Source of the DNA: Crocinitomix algicola
GTDB taxonomy: Bacteria > Bacteroidota > Bacteroidia > Flavobacteriales_D > Crocinitomicaceae
NCBI RefSeq assembly: GCF_001661595.2
Contig: NZ_LYPF02000028.1
Location: forward strand, 1 to 64,000
Direction: 5' to 3'
DNA: 64,000 bases
The notes beneath the pieces were generated by a model that was not told the DNA's origin, searched no databases, and was given only the letters and a program-made list of their open reading frames with translations. How positions within the stretch are numbered: the stretch's first letter is position 1; every line of letters begins with the position of its first letter. Of this stretch, positions 25,814 to 34,787 are shown piece after piece. The translations under genes were made by a program, and so were the position numbers.

Positions 25814-26779
25814 CTATTCGTCATTTGAAATCAATTCGAACAATTCGCTTAAATCTGGTGTGATAATAATTTCAATTCTTCTGTTTTTGGCTTTATCGTG
25901 CGGATCAACAGGTTGGTATTCTGATCGTCCGGAAGCCGATATGTGCAGGGGATTCATTTCGCTATTGCCCAGCATTATTTTTACCACAGATGTTGCACGC
26001 AATACGCTGAGTTCCCAATTGTCTTTTGGATGCACAGCACTGCGCAAGGCGTCGCTATCGGTATGCCCTTCAACTAAAATATCAATGTCTTCTTGAGCTT
26101 CTAATACCGCGGCTAAATCTATGATGGCTTTTTTACCTTGTGGATTAACTGCTGTGCTTCCAGAAGGAAACAATAATTGGGCTTCCATGCTTACATAAAT
26201 TTTCCCATCGCGTTCTTCAACAGAAATTCCTTTATCCGTAAATCCGCGTAAAGCAGAGGCAATTTTTTCTTTCAATAATTTTGAGGCTTCGTCTTTATTG
26301 CGGAGCATGCTTTCTAATTCTTTAATGCGTGCTTCTTTTTGTGACAAGGCGCGCTCGCGGGTGTTGAGCTCTTTTTCCAATTTGTTTAACCGGTCTTCTT
26401 TGGCTTGTAATTCAATTCGGGTTGCTTCTAAATCTTGCAAAAGTGAGGCATTAGAGGCCGAACCTGATTTGAGCAATTTGGCATATTTATCTTCTAAAAC
26501 TTTATTGAGTTCTTTGGTTTTATAAAGGTCAACGGCCAGTTGACGGTATTCATCTCCTAACCGAGCGGTATCGGCTTGTAAGGTTTCAAAGCCTTTGCGC
26601 ATGACTTCAGTTTGGACATTTAATTCCTTTAACTGATTTTCAAAATCAATTGCTCGCGATTTATAGGATGCTTGTTCTTCTTGACATTGTGCATATTTTG
26701 CCTCCAGGTCTTTGTACTTTTTAATGGGTACACAACCTAACAAACCTCCCAAAACTATGAATATTACTAGCTGCTTCAT
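25814..26779 (-). CDS. OmpA-family lipoprotein with coiled coil
   Basis: 321 residues. Lipobox LLGC puts the lipidated Cys at residue 16. Residues about 20-180 form a long coiled coil rich in Glu, Lys and Leu. The C-terminal OmpA domain holds QLLFPSGSTAVNPQGKKAI, EGHTDSDAL, and NRRIEIIITP, which bind peptidoglycan. It is probably an outer-membrane lipoprotein that tethers the membrane to the cell wall. It is a single gene with its own terminator. The architecture resembles motility or secretion scaffold proteins, but no specific partner can be named. Confidence 0.87.
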   Translation of the reverse strand: MKQLVIFIVLGGLLGCVPIKKYKDLEAKYAQCQEEQASYKSRAIDFENQLKELNVQTEVMRKGFETLQADTARLGDEYRQLAVDLYKTKELNKVLEDKYAKLLKSGSASNASLLQDLEATRIELQAKEDRLNKLEKELNTRERALSQKEARIKELESMLRNKDEASKLLKEKIASALRGFTDKGISVEERDGKIYVSMEAQLLFPSGSTAVNPQGKKAIIDLAAVLEAQEDIDILVEGHTDSDALRSAVHPKDNWELSVLRATSVVKIMLGNSEMNPLHISASGRSEYQPVDPHDKAKNRRIEIIITPDLSELFELISNDE

Positions 26780-26877
26780 TTATGCAAATTTCAATACTTA
26801 CAAAGATGCTTAAAATACCGCCTTAATTTAAAGGGGTCAATTTGGAGTTATGAACAGTAAACTTTTGATTTCCAAAA

Positions 26878-28215
26878 TTAATTGGCTTTTACAAATTTCC
26901 CCGACTCTAGAAGGTCGTTAAATTCGTCTAAAATGACATAAATATAAGTGCCTGCAGCAAGGTCAAGTGGGATGTTTACAAAGTTTTTATAATTGGCTTG
27001 GTCGTAGATAATTTTTCCGTCAATTGTGGTGACAGAGAAGGATAAATCTTTATCCCCTAAATGCGTTCGTGGTACTAAAATACTTTTTTCATTGATGAAA
27101 GGCGTAGAAGAAACATAGGTTTTTTGGTTCGCCGAATTGAGGGTTTCAATAGGAAATGAAAATAAGTATAACCCATTTTGTCGATCAGAGATAAGGATTT
27201 GATCTTTTTCGGGGAAAACATAAACCCCCCATGCACCGTTCAAGCGATACTTGGTTTCTTGTTCAAACGTATCGTAATGTCCAATTTCTTTGAAAGGCCC
27301 GCGGGAAATATCGTAAATTCTTAAGCCCAAATTATAGTAGGATACAAAAGCGAGGTTATCCAAAAGTATGATATTGTGTGGCACATAATCTTGATAACCT
27401 TTCGACGTGCAATAGCCAACAATTGAAATGGTGCTTAAATCACCGGTCCAACGGCAAATTTTTATACGAGTTCCTTTTGTTTCATCAATAAAAGCATAGG
27501 TTCTTCCATCAGGCGAAAGCCATCCACTGTGATTGTATCCCTGTGCCGGATAAAAATCTAAAATTCCTAATTGTTTAGGGGTATCATCGCTAAAATCATA
27601 AACATGTAAACCGTCAAACGCACAATTTAAATAAGCCGTATCATTTCTCACATAAGCATCGTGTACGTATGTTTTCTCCGTAAAAGTATAATCAAGTACA
27701 GGCAGTGTTGGGTTGGCAATATTTAGAATTTGCATGCCCGTATTATTTGCTCCACAGGCGTATAATTTTGCTTGCAAGGTATCGATATAAATATTGTGAC
27801 AGATTTGAAAAAAATGAGGTTCGTCATACACTTTATGGACCGAATCAGGCAAATAACTCAAGTCAAAAATTTGCAAGCTGCTGGTTCCTTCATCACATAC
27901 GCCGTATAAAAAGTTTTTATAGATTTTATAATCGCGATGTACGACATAAGGGCTTTGAAAGGCGCCGGGTTCAAAATGCAATTCCACCAATTGGTTTTTT
28001 ACAATCTCAAAAAAATGGGTTCCCATATTAGAACCAATAACACAATACTGTCTACCGTTTTGATAAAACCCCCATACATCATTATATATGGCATCCTCAG
28101 ACCCCATAGGTAAGGTCTTGTCCGTCCAGTGATCCAATAGCGTTACATTTCGTTGATCCTGAGCGAAAACTCCATTAAAATGAAGCATAAAAAGAAAGAG
28201 GGTTAAATACTTCAA
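26878..28215 (-). CDS. LVIVD/choice-of-anchor B-like exported protein
   Basis: About 445 residues. I chose the TTG at 28215 (MKYLTLFLFMLHFNGVFAQ). It gives a proper signal peptide, and a promoter box at 28231-28238 would leave the longer frame to 28275 untranscribed. The body has repeated beta-propeller blades (LQIFDLSYL, MQILNIANPTLP, LRIYDISRGPF, GLYLFSFPIE), the LVIVD-repeat pattern of choice-of-anchor B proteins. The last 85 residues (VTTIDGKIIYDQ, LAAGTYIYVI) resemble a divergent type A T9SS sorting domain. No enzymatic role is evident. Confidence 0.75.
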   Translation of the reverse strand: MKYLTLFLFMLHFNGVFAQDQRNVTLLDHWTDKTLPMGSEDAIYNDVWGFYQNGRQYCVIGSNMGTHFFEIVKNQLVELHFEPGAFQSPYVVHRDYKIYKNFLYGVCDEGTSSLQIFDLSYLPDSVHKVYDEPHFFQICHNIYIDTLQAKLYACGANNTGMQILNIANPTLPVLDYTFTEKTYVHDAYVRNDTAYLNCAFDGLHVYDFSDDTPKQLGILDFYPAQGYNHSGWLSPDGRTYAFIDETKGTRIKICRWTGDLSTISIVGYCTSKGYQDYVPHNIILLDNLAFVSYYNLGLRIYDISRGPFKEIGHYDTFEQETKYRLNGAWGVYVFPEKDQILISDRQNGLYLFSFPIETLNSANQKTYVSSTPFINEKSILVPRTHLGDKDLSFSVTTIDGKIIYDQANYKNFVNIPLDLAAGTYIYVILDEFNDLLESGKFVKAN

Positions 28216-28230
28216 AATTTTTATTTCTTG

Positions 28231-28238
28231 CAAAATTA
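28231..28238 (-). promoter_or_regulatory. -7 box of the LVIVD-type gene
   Basis: TAATTTTG on the minus strand matches TAnnTTTG and supports a TTG start at 28215. Confidence 0.5.
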
Positions 28239-28297
28239 AGGCCTTTTTTAATATGGAAACATACCGTTTATCCAAATTCCTTGAGTTTTAGAAAATA

Positions 28298-28341
28298 TTA
28301 ACGAATGAATTGCCGTTAAATTGCATTCACATATTCGTTAA
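28298..28341. promoter_or_regulatory. Inverted repeat in a divergent promoter region
   Basis: TTAACGAAT (28298-28306) and ATTCGTTAA (28333-28341) form a perfect 9-base inverted repeat between two divergent genes. A TAnnTTTG-like box (TATCTTAG, 28388-28395) for the mannosyltransferase lies downstream. A candidate operator, without other support. Confidence 0.3.
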
Positions 28342-28412
28342 AAAACTACTAAATTAGTCCCCTAATAAACGATTAATAAAAATAACTTATCTTAGCAAAC
28401 CTGTAAGAAATT

Positions 28413-29120
28413 TTGAAGAACCTAGTAATCATACCAACCTACAACGAGAAGGAGAACATTGAAAAGATGATTCGCAAGGTATTCTCGTTAGAGGAAAAAT
28501 TTCATCTCTTAATTGTTGACGACGGATCGCCTGACGGAACAGCAGCTATTGTAAAGGAGCTTCAGCAAGAATTTCCTGAAAGATTACATATTGAAGAGCG
28601 CGCTGGAAAATTAGGTTTAGGCACTGCATATTTACATGGTTTTAATTGGGGATTGGCGCGTGACTATGAGTATTTCATAGAAATGGATGCAGATTTTTCA
28701 CACAATCCAGATGACTTAGAACGACTTTTGGCCGCTTGCAAAAAAGGGGCGGATCTCGCCATTGGTTCGCGTTATGTCAAGGGAGGAAAAGTGGCAAACT
28801 GGGATAAAAAACGGTTATTACTTTCCTATTTTGCTTCATGGTACGTTCGCACAATTTTATGGATTAAAATCAAAGACACTACTGCAGGGTTCAAATGTTA
28901 TCATCGCAGTGTTTTGGAAAAAATAAATTTTGATGCTGTTACATTCAAGGGCTATGCATTTCAAATTTGCATGAAATATGCGGCATTAAAACACGGTTTC
29001 AAAGTTGTTGAAGTTCCCATTACATTTATTGATCGAGAGTTTGGAACGTCAAAAATGAGTACAGGTATCTTCAAAGAAGCAATTTTTGGTGTTTGGAAAA
29101 TGCGAGGATTGAAACTCTAA
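28413..29120 (+). CDS. Polyprenol monophosphomannose synthase (GT2)
   Basis: 235 residues. Family 2 glycosyltransferase of the dolichyl/polyprenyl-phosphate mannose synthase type. Seen: VIIPTYNEKENIEKM, LLIVDDGSPDGTAAIV, MDADFSHNP (DxD-like metal site), GSRYVKGG and TTAGFKCYHRSVLEKI. It transfers mannose from GDP-mannose to polyprenyl phosphate at the inner face of the membrane, for lipoprotein or protein glycosylation. The start is a TTG giving KNLVIIPTYNE; no ATG is available. There are no C-terminal membrane helices, which is usual for the bacterial short form. Confidence 0.88.
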   Translation: MKNLVIIPTYNEKENIEKMIRKVFSLEEKFHLLIVDDGSPDGTAAIVKELQQEFPERLHIEERAGKLGLGTAYLHGFNWGLARDYEYFIEMDADFSHNPDDLERLLAACKKGADLAIGSRYVKGGKVANWDKKRLLLSYFASWYVRTILWIKIKDTTAGFKCYHRSVLEKINFDAVTFKGYAFQICMKYAALKHGFKVVEVPITFIDREFGTSKMSTGIFKEAIFGVWKMRGLKL

Positions 29121-29166
29121 TTCACATTTTCATTTCAACTTCTTCTTCTTACGGATTTATAATCCT

Positions 29167-29174
29167 TAAATTTG
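29167..29174 (+). promoter_or_regulatory. -7 box of the dihydroorotase gene
   Basis: TAAATTTG, an exact TAnnTTTG match, 17 bases before the ATG at 29192. Confidence 0.6.
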
Positions 29175-29191
29175 CTTGAAAAATTGCAAAA

Positions 29192-30526
29192 ATGGGGAAA
29201 TATCTACTAAAAAACGCACGCATAGTTAACGAAGGAAAAACAATTGAGGCAGACCTACTAATTGACGGAGAACGCATTAGTAAGATTGCGACAGCAATTA
29301 GTGATTCAACCGCAGAGGTTATTGATCTTGCTGGAAAATTATTGCTTCCTGGTATGATTGACGATCAAGTGCATTTTAGAGAGCCAGGTCTTACGCACAA
29401 GGGAAATATTTATTCTGAATCACGTGCTGCAGTTGCGGGAGGTATTACTTCATTTATGGAGATGCCAAATACAAAGCCTAATGCATTAACGCAAGAACTG
29501 CTTCAAGACAAATATGATATTGCCGCAAAGAATTCAATTGCCAATTATTCATTTTTTATGGGTGCTTCAAATGATAATATTGAAGAGGTGTTAAAAACCG
29601 ACCCTAAAAATGTATGTGGTGTAAAAGTATTTATGGGATCTTCAACTGGAAATATGTTAGTTGATAATGAAAAAACCTTAACCGGAATTTTTTCACAATG
29701 CCCAATGCTTATTGCCACGCATTGTGAAGATGAAGCAACCGTAAGAAAAAACTTAGCTACTTACCAAGAGAAATATGGTGAGGATATGCCGGTAAAATAT
29801 CATCCTGAAATTAGAAGTGAAGAAGCTTGTTACCTTTCTTCTTCAATGGCGGTTGAATTGGCGAAAAAATACGATACGAGACTCCATATATTGCACATTT
29901 CAACAGGAAAGGAAACCCATTTATTCAGAAATGATATTCCATTGTCAGAGAAAAGAATCACTGCTGAAGCTTGTGTTCACCACCTATGGTTTTCTGACAA
30001 GGATTATGATGAAAAAGGGACATTTATAAAGTGGAACCCTGCTGTAAAAACGCAAGCAGATCAAGATGAAATTTGGCGGGCTGTAAACGACGATAGAATA
30101 GACATTTTAGCAACCGACCACGCCCCACATACCATAGCGGAAAAATCGAATAATTATTTTAATGCTCCATCGGGTGGCCCACTGGTTCAACATGCAGTTC
30201 TCGCAATCCTAGAGCAAGCCTCTAAAGGCAAAATTAGTCTCGAGAAAGCCGTTGAAAAAATGAGTCATTCGCCGGCAATTTGTTTCAATGTGGAGGAAAG
30301 AGGATTCATTCGTGAAGGTTATTTTGCCGATTTGATTATTGTTGATGAAAAAGAAGGCTTAACCGTTAATAAGTCGAATATTTTAGCCAAGTGCGGATGG
30401 TCTCCATTTGAAGGACATCAATTTAAACACCGCATTGATACCACATTTGTAAACGGTCAAATTGTTTATCAAAATAATCAAGTCATTGAAGGCAACATTG
30501 GTCAAAGAATGACGTTTTCAAACTAA
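29192..30526 (+). CDS. pyrC: Dihydroorotase
   Basis: 444 residues, amidohydrolase fold, class I size. It interconverts carbamoyl-aspartate and dihydroorotate in pyrimidine synthesis. Seen: GMIDDQVHFREPGLTHKGN, EMPNTKPN (substrate loop), the expected carboxylated Lys in GVKVFMGSSTGN, metal His in THCEDE and LHILHIST, and the catalytic Asp in ATDHAPH. The first His of the usual HxH pair is Gln here (DQVHF). I recall this in other Bacteroidota pyrC proteins. A lipoprotein gene follows, with a 37-base gap to its first ATG. Confidence 0.9.
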   Translation: MGKYLLKNARIVNEGKTIEADLLIDGERISKIATAISDSTAEVIDLAGKLLLPGMIDDQVHFREPGLTHKGNIYSESRAAVAGGITSFMEMPNTKPNALTQELLQDKYDIAAKNSIANYSFFMGASNDNIEEVLKTDPKNVCGVKVFMGSSTGNMLVDNEKTLTGIFSQCPMLIATHCEDEATVRKNLATYQEKYGEDMPVKYHPEIRSEEACYLSSSMAVELAKKYDTRLHILHISTGKETHLFRNDIPLSEKRITAEACVHHLWFSDKDYDEKGTFIKWNPAVKTQADQDEIWRAVNDDRIDILATDHAPHTIAEKSNNYFNAPSGGPLVQHAVLAILEQASKGKISLEKAVEKMSHSPAICFNVEERGFIREGYFADLIIVDEKEGLTVNKSNILAKCGWSPFEGHQFKHRIDTTFVNGQIVYQNNQVIEGNIGQRMTFSN

Positions 30527-30563
30527 ATTTAACTTCATTTATAAAATTGCCTACATAGCATTA

Positions 30564-30878
30564 ATGGGTTTATTGGTTGGATGTTCCGCCAATAAAACAG
30601 AGGAAAAACCAGCAACCATTCTTCCCAAAGAAAAGGTGATTTCGGTACTGATTGATTTACAAGTGTTGGAATCGCACTTTCAACGTACTTTTAAACGACA
30701 GGAACTATATAGAGATGCCCTCGATTCTTCTTCTCAATCCATTTTTGAATCGCATCAGATTAGTAAGGTTCAGTTCGATTCAGCTTTTAACTATTACGCT
30801 GGAAATCCGGACACCCTTTATTTAATTTATGAAGCTGCATTGGACTCTATCAATTACCAAATAGACGGAGGCCAATAA
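30564..30878 (+). CDS. DUF4296-like small lipoprotein
   Basis: 104 residues from the first ATG. Cys in LLVGCSAN is a lipobox. The body (ILPKEKVISVLIDLQVLES, then KVQFDSAFNYYAGNPDTLYLIYEAALDSI) matches the DUF4296 pattern of Bacteroidota. The ATG leaves only six residues before the Cys, too short for a lipoprotein signal. The upstream frame continues as YKIAYIALMGLLVGC without ATG, GTG or TTG, so initiation may use a rare ATT or ATA codon near 30540-30555. Function unknown. Confidence 0.7.
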   Translation: MGLLVGCSANKTEEKPATILPKEKVISVLIDLQVLESHFQRTFKRQELYRDALDSSSQSIFESHQISKVQFDSAFNYYAGNPDTLYLIYEAALDSINYQIDGGQ

Positions 30879-30923
30879 TTCTATCACTAAAACAATTTAA
30901 TTTGCACTTTATTTTTAGTCAAC

Positions 30924-30954
30924 AAAAAAGGCTGCCTTAAGGGGCAGCCTTTTT
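30924..30954 (+). terminator. Bidirectional terminator between lipoprotein gene and gcvP
   Basis: AGGCTGCC (30929-30936) pairs with GGCAGCCT (30943-30950), loop TTAAGG. An A-run before and a T-run after allow termination on both strands of this convergent pair. Confidence 0.88.
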
Positions 30955-30972
30955 AGAGAATAAGTTTAATAA

Positions 30973-33846
30973 TTAAGCTTCTACATAAGCATCAATTGGC
31001 AGACAGCTACAAACTAAATTTCTGTCTCCATAGGCATTATCGACTCTTCTAACCGGAGCAAAGTATTTGGATGATTGCAAATACGATGCAGGGTAAGCGG
31101 CTTCTTGTCTAGAATAAGGATAATCCCAATTATCCGCTATCAAACAAGCAGCTGTATGCGGAGCGTTGTGCAATAAATTATTCGATTGATCTAATCCTAA
31201 TGTTTCAATATTCTCGATTTCTTTTCGGATAGCGATCATCGCTTCTACAAAACGATCCAATTCCGCTTTATCTTCACTTTCAGTTGGCTCAATCATTAAC
31301 GTTCCAGCCACCGGAAAAGATACTGTAGGGGCATGGAATCCGTAATCGATTAAACGTTTTGCGATGTCAGCTACTTCTACTCCGGCAGTTTTCTTAAATT
31401 CGCGGCAATCTGCAATCATTTCGTGGGCAACAGTTCCATTTTGTCCTGTGTAAAGAATTGGATAATGATCTGATAATTTTACACGTAAATAATTAGCGTT
31501 TAAAATCGCTGTTTCTGTTGCGTCTTTCAACCCTTCAGCACCGAGCATTTTAATATAACCGTAAGAGATTAATGACACAAGTGCACTTCCATACTTTGCC
31601 GCTGAAATCGATTTAATTTCTTTAGCAGCATCAGCAGGATTTGCATTTGGGTTACCCGGTAAAAACGGAACAAGATGCGCTGCCACACCAATTGGTCCCA
31701 TACCTGGTCCACCACCTCCATGAGGAATGGCAAAGGTTTTATGTAAATTCAAGTGACAAACATCTGCACCAATATTACCTGGATTAGTTAATCCAACTTG
31801 GGCATTCATATTTGCTCCGTCCATATAAACCTGTCCACCATTTTCATGGATTATTGAAGTTATTTCGATAATCGATTCTTCGTAAACACCATGTGTTGAT
31901 GGGTAGGTAACCATTAAAGCAGATAAATTTTCTTTATGCTTTTCGGCTTTAGCGCGTAAATCCTCTACATCAATATTTCCATTCTCGTCGCATTTGGTAA
32001 CCACCACCTTCATTCCTGCCATTACAGCAGAAGCAGGATTTGTTCCATGTGCGGATGAAGGAATCAAACAAATATTTCTTTGGTGATCTCCATTTGCTTC
32101 GTGATAGGCGCGAATAACCATTAAGCCAGCATATTCACCTTGAGCACCAGAATTTGGCTGCATGGACATGCCTGCAAAACCAGTTATCTCACAAAGGTCA
32201 GATGCTAACTCCGATAAAATTGCATCATAACCTGCAGTTTGAGCTTGAGGAGCGTGCGGGTGAATATTGGCAAATTCTGGCCAAGACAACGGAATCAACT
32301 CAGAAGCTGCATTTAGTTTCATCGTACAAGATCCTAAAGAAATCATAGAATGAACTAAGGAAACATCTTTGTTTTCAAGTCCTTTAATATAGCGCATCAT
32401 TTTTGTTTCAGAGTGATACGATTGGAAAACAGGAAAATCTAATATTTTATCTGAGCGATGAAGATTTGCCGCTAAAGGACATTTTTCTTTCTGCCATTCC
32501 GAAGTAATTTGCTTGGCCTCTTTACCACTTACCTCAGCAAATATCGCCACTAAATTTGATAATGCTGCCTCGTCAATTGTTTCATCAATTGAAATTGTCA
32601 ATTCTTTTTCATCGATATAGCGCAGATTAACTCCTTTACTTTCCGCTACCGAACGGATTTTGGTAGTGGATACCCCATCTGGCATTTGAATGTGTAGCGT
32701 ATCAAAATACGAATCATTCAATGAAGCATAACCTAATTCTTTTAATTTACCTTCAATATGCACCGCTTTCAAGTGCATATCAATTGCAATTTTTTTCAAA
32801 TGTTTTGGACCATGATAAACGGCATACATACTTGCCATAATCGCCAACAACGCTTGTGCTGTACAAATATTAGATGTCGCTTTATCACGCTTAATGTGTT
32901 GCTCTCTCGTTTGCAATGCCATTCTCAATGCTTGATTACCATCCGCATCAACTGAAATTCCAATAATTCGACCTGGAATTTGACGTTTATACTCTTCGCG
33001 AGTTGCGAAATAAGCAGCGTGTGGTCCTCCATAACCCATGGGTACACCAAATCGTTGCGTATTACCGAAAACGGCATCAGCACCCCACTCACCTGGTGCT
33101 TGAAGAACAACAAGTGACATGATATCTGCTGCAACACCTACCTTTATATCCATAGCATGAGCTGATTCAATAAAACCAGACAAATCTTTCACCTTACCAT
33201 TGGCGTCTGGGTATTGAACAATTGCTCCAAAATAATCAGCACTTGCTGTAAAATTTGAAGGGTCATCCAAAACGACTTCAATCCCCATTCCTTCGGCACG
33301 GCCTAAAACAACATCAATGGTTTGCGCATACGCATTTTTAGACAAGAAAAACTTATTTACATCCGCTTTCTTCTGATCTCGCGACCTGAGGTTGTAAAAC
33401 ATAATCATTGCCTCTGCTGCCGCAGTTCCTTCATCCAATAAAGATGCATTGGCTAAATCCATTTTGGTTAAATCAGCCACCATTGTTTGGAAATTCAATA
33501 AAGCCTCTAAACGCCCTTGAGCAATTTCAGCCTGATAGGGAGTATAAGCAGTATACCATCCTGGATTCTCAAAAATATTTCGAAGGTTAACACTTGGTAC
33601 AATTGTCCCATAATAACCTTGACCAATAAAATTTGTGAAAACCTTATTTTCAGCACCTTTTGATTTCATGTGTGCCAAATATTCATTCTCAGACATTGCC
33701 GGTTTTAAATCCAATGGCGCCTTTAAACGAATTTGATTTGGAACTGTTTTTTCTACCAATTCATCAATAGAATTAACTCCAATAGCCGCTAACATTTCTT
33801 TTTTCTCAGAAGCATTAGGACCAACATGTCTGTCTTGAAATATCAT
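30973..33846 (-). CDS. gcvP: Glycine dehydrogenase (decarboxylating), P-protein
   Basis: 957 residues, the fused single-chain form of the glycine cleavage P-protein. It decarboxylates glycine and passes the aminomethyl group to the H-protein lipoyl arm in one-carbon metabolism. Seen: RHVGPNASEKKEMLAAIG at the start, LLDEGTAAAEAMIM, and the PLP lysine in HLNLHKTFAIPHGGGGPG. SLGSCTMKLNAASEL in the second half is also typical. The C-terminus is intact. It forms a single-gene transcript with its own -7 box; the T and H proteins are not in the window. Confidence 0.97.
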   Translation of the reverse strand: MIFQDRHVGPNASEKKEMLAAIGVNSIDELVEKTVPNQIRLKAPLDLKPAMSENEYLAHMKSKGAENKVFTNFIGQGYYGTIVPSVNLRNIFENPGWYTAYTPYQAEIAQGRLEALLNFQTMVADLTKMDLANASLLDEGTAAAEAMIMFYNLRSRDQKKADVNKFFLSKNAYAQTIDVVLGRAEGMGIEVVLDDPSNFTASADYFGAIVQYPDANGKVKDLSGFIESAHAMDIKVGVAADIMSLVVLQAPGEWGADAVFGNTQRFGVPMGYGGPHAAYFATREEYKRQIPGRIIGISVDADGNQALRMALQTREQHIKRDKATSNICTAQALLAIMASMYAVYHGPKHLKKIAIDMHLKAVHIEGKLKELGYASLNDSYFDTLHIQMPDGVSTTKIRSVAESKGVNLRYIDEKELTISIDETIDEAALSNLVAIFAEVSGKEAKQITSEWQKEKCPLAANLHRSDKILDFPVFQSYHSETKMMRYIKGLENKDVSLVHSMISLGSCTMKLNAASELIPLSWPEFANIHPHAPQAQTAGYDAILSELASDLCEITGFAGMSMQPNSGAQGEYAGLMVIRAYHEANGDHQRNICLIPSSAHGTNPASAVMAGMKVVVTKCDENGNIDVEDLRAKAEKHKENLSALMVTYPSTHGVYEESIIEITSIIHENGGQVYMDGANMNAQVGLTNPGNIGADVCHLNLHKTFAIPHGGGGPGMGPIGVAAHLVPFLPGNPNANPADAAKEIKSISAAKYGSALVSLISYGYIKMLGAEGLKDATETAILNANYLRVKLSDHYPILYTGQNGTVAHEMIADCREFKKTAGVEVADIAKRLIDYGFHAPTVSFPVAGTLMIEPTESEDKAELDRFVEAMIAIRKEIENIETLGLDQSNNLLHNAPHTAACLIADNWDYPYSRQEAAYPASYLQSSKYFAPVRRVDNAYGDRNLVCSCLPIDAYVEA

Positions 33847-33886
33847 GTGTTTCTAGTTTTAAAAATAAAGCCCAAAAAAGGCGGTA

Positions 33887-33894
33887 CAAATATA
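33887..33894 (-). promoter_or_regulatory. -7 box of gcvP
   Basis: TATATTTG on the minus strand matches TAnnTTTG, giving a leader of about 35 bases. I saw no glycine-riboswitch-like structure in so short a leader. Confidence 0.55.
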
Positions 33895-34063
33895 ACCATA
33901 TCGGATTGATTTTGTTTTAATTTTAGGTTGATAATGCAAGGGATAATTTATTTAGCATGTCGTCTACTATATTGCTCACAAAAATGCGCATCCTTGTTAA
34001 TAAATTCACTCATGGGATTTAAACAGTATTACTAACCTTAGAGATAAATTCAGAACTTTAGAC

Positions 34064-34071
34064 TAAATTTG
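34064..34071 (+). promoter_or_regulatory. -7 box of the 229-aa exported protein gene
   Basis: TAAATTTG is an exact TAnnTTTG match, 22 bases before the ATG at 34094. Confidence 0.55.
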
Positions 34072-34093
34072 AATAAAATCAATATTTGTCCTC

Positions 34094-34783
34094 ATGAAAG
34101 TTTTTTTAACCACTTTTCTTTTTACTGTTTTAGTATTCAATGCCTATTCACAAGAGCAAGATTCGTTGATTTTACTCAATGGTAAAGTGATTCGCGGTGA
34201 AATAAAAGGTGCAGACGTCGACTTTATCAACCTGAAAGAGCTTGATAAAAAGGGGCGCGTATACGATACTAAAATCGAAAAATACCGTGTTTTTTCATAC
34301 ACACAAGGCGGAATGGAAACAGTGGTCTATCAACAGAATGATGAATTCAACAATTTCCTCACTGTAAAAGAAGCAAAGCATGTCAGTTTAGGAAGCTATG
34401 ATGCCAGACAAAACTTTAAACCACATTTCGTTTTTTGGTCGAGTTTTGCATTGGGCTTAACAGCGAGTATTTGGGACACTTATTTACTACAAAAATCAAT
34501 CGATAATGAGGCATACATCGGTCCTCATACATCTGGTGGCTTTTTTAAATCTAAACCCAGTCTATTCCCAGTGCTTGCTCCGGTAATACTCTCTGTAGGT
34601 TGGTCTTTTCCAAGCTTTAAGGTAAAAGAAAAGGACATGATTCAAAAACACCTACTAAATGATGTTGATTATTATCGCGGTTTTCATCGTATCGCAAAAC
34701 AAAAAAGAATGTTGGGTGCACTTAAAGGTAGTGTGTTAGGTATTGCTGCAGGCATGGTAACTTACGCCGTTTTTAAACCGTAA
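34094..34783 (+). CDS. Exported or membrane protein of unknown function
   Basis: 229 residues with a signal peptide (ending NAYSQ). The region at about 25-95 (DSLILLNGKVIRGEIKGAD to KIEKYRVFSYTQGG) looks like a small beta-barrel domain seen in Bacteroidota envelope proteins. Two or three hydrophobic segments follow (about 113-128, 155-172 and 208-225). No enzyme motif. It is 4 bases upstream of a UbiA-like membrane protein gene, so the two are probably co-transcribed. Confidence 0.7.
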   Translation: MKVFLTTFLFTVLVFNAYSQEQDSLILLNGKVIRGEIKGADVDFINLKELDKKGRVYDTKIEKYRVFSYTQGGMETVVYQQNDEFNNFLTVKEAKHVSLGSYDARQNFKPHFVFWSSFALGLTASIWDTYLLQKSIDNEAYIGPHTSGGFFKSKPSLFPVLAPVILSVGWSFPSFKVKEKDMIQKHLLNDVDYYRGFHRIAKQKRMLGALKGSVLGIAAGMVTYAVFKP

Positions 34784-34787
34784 CGAC

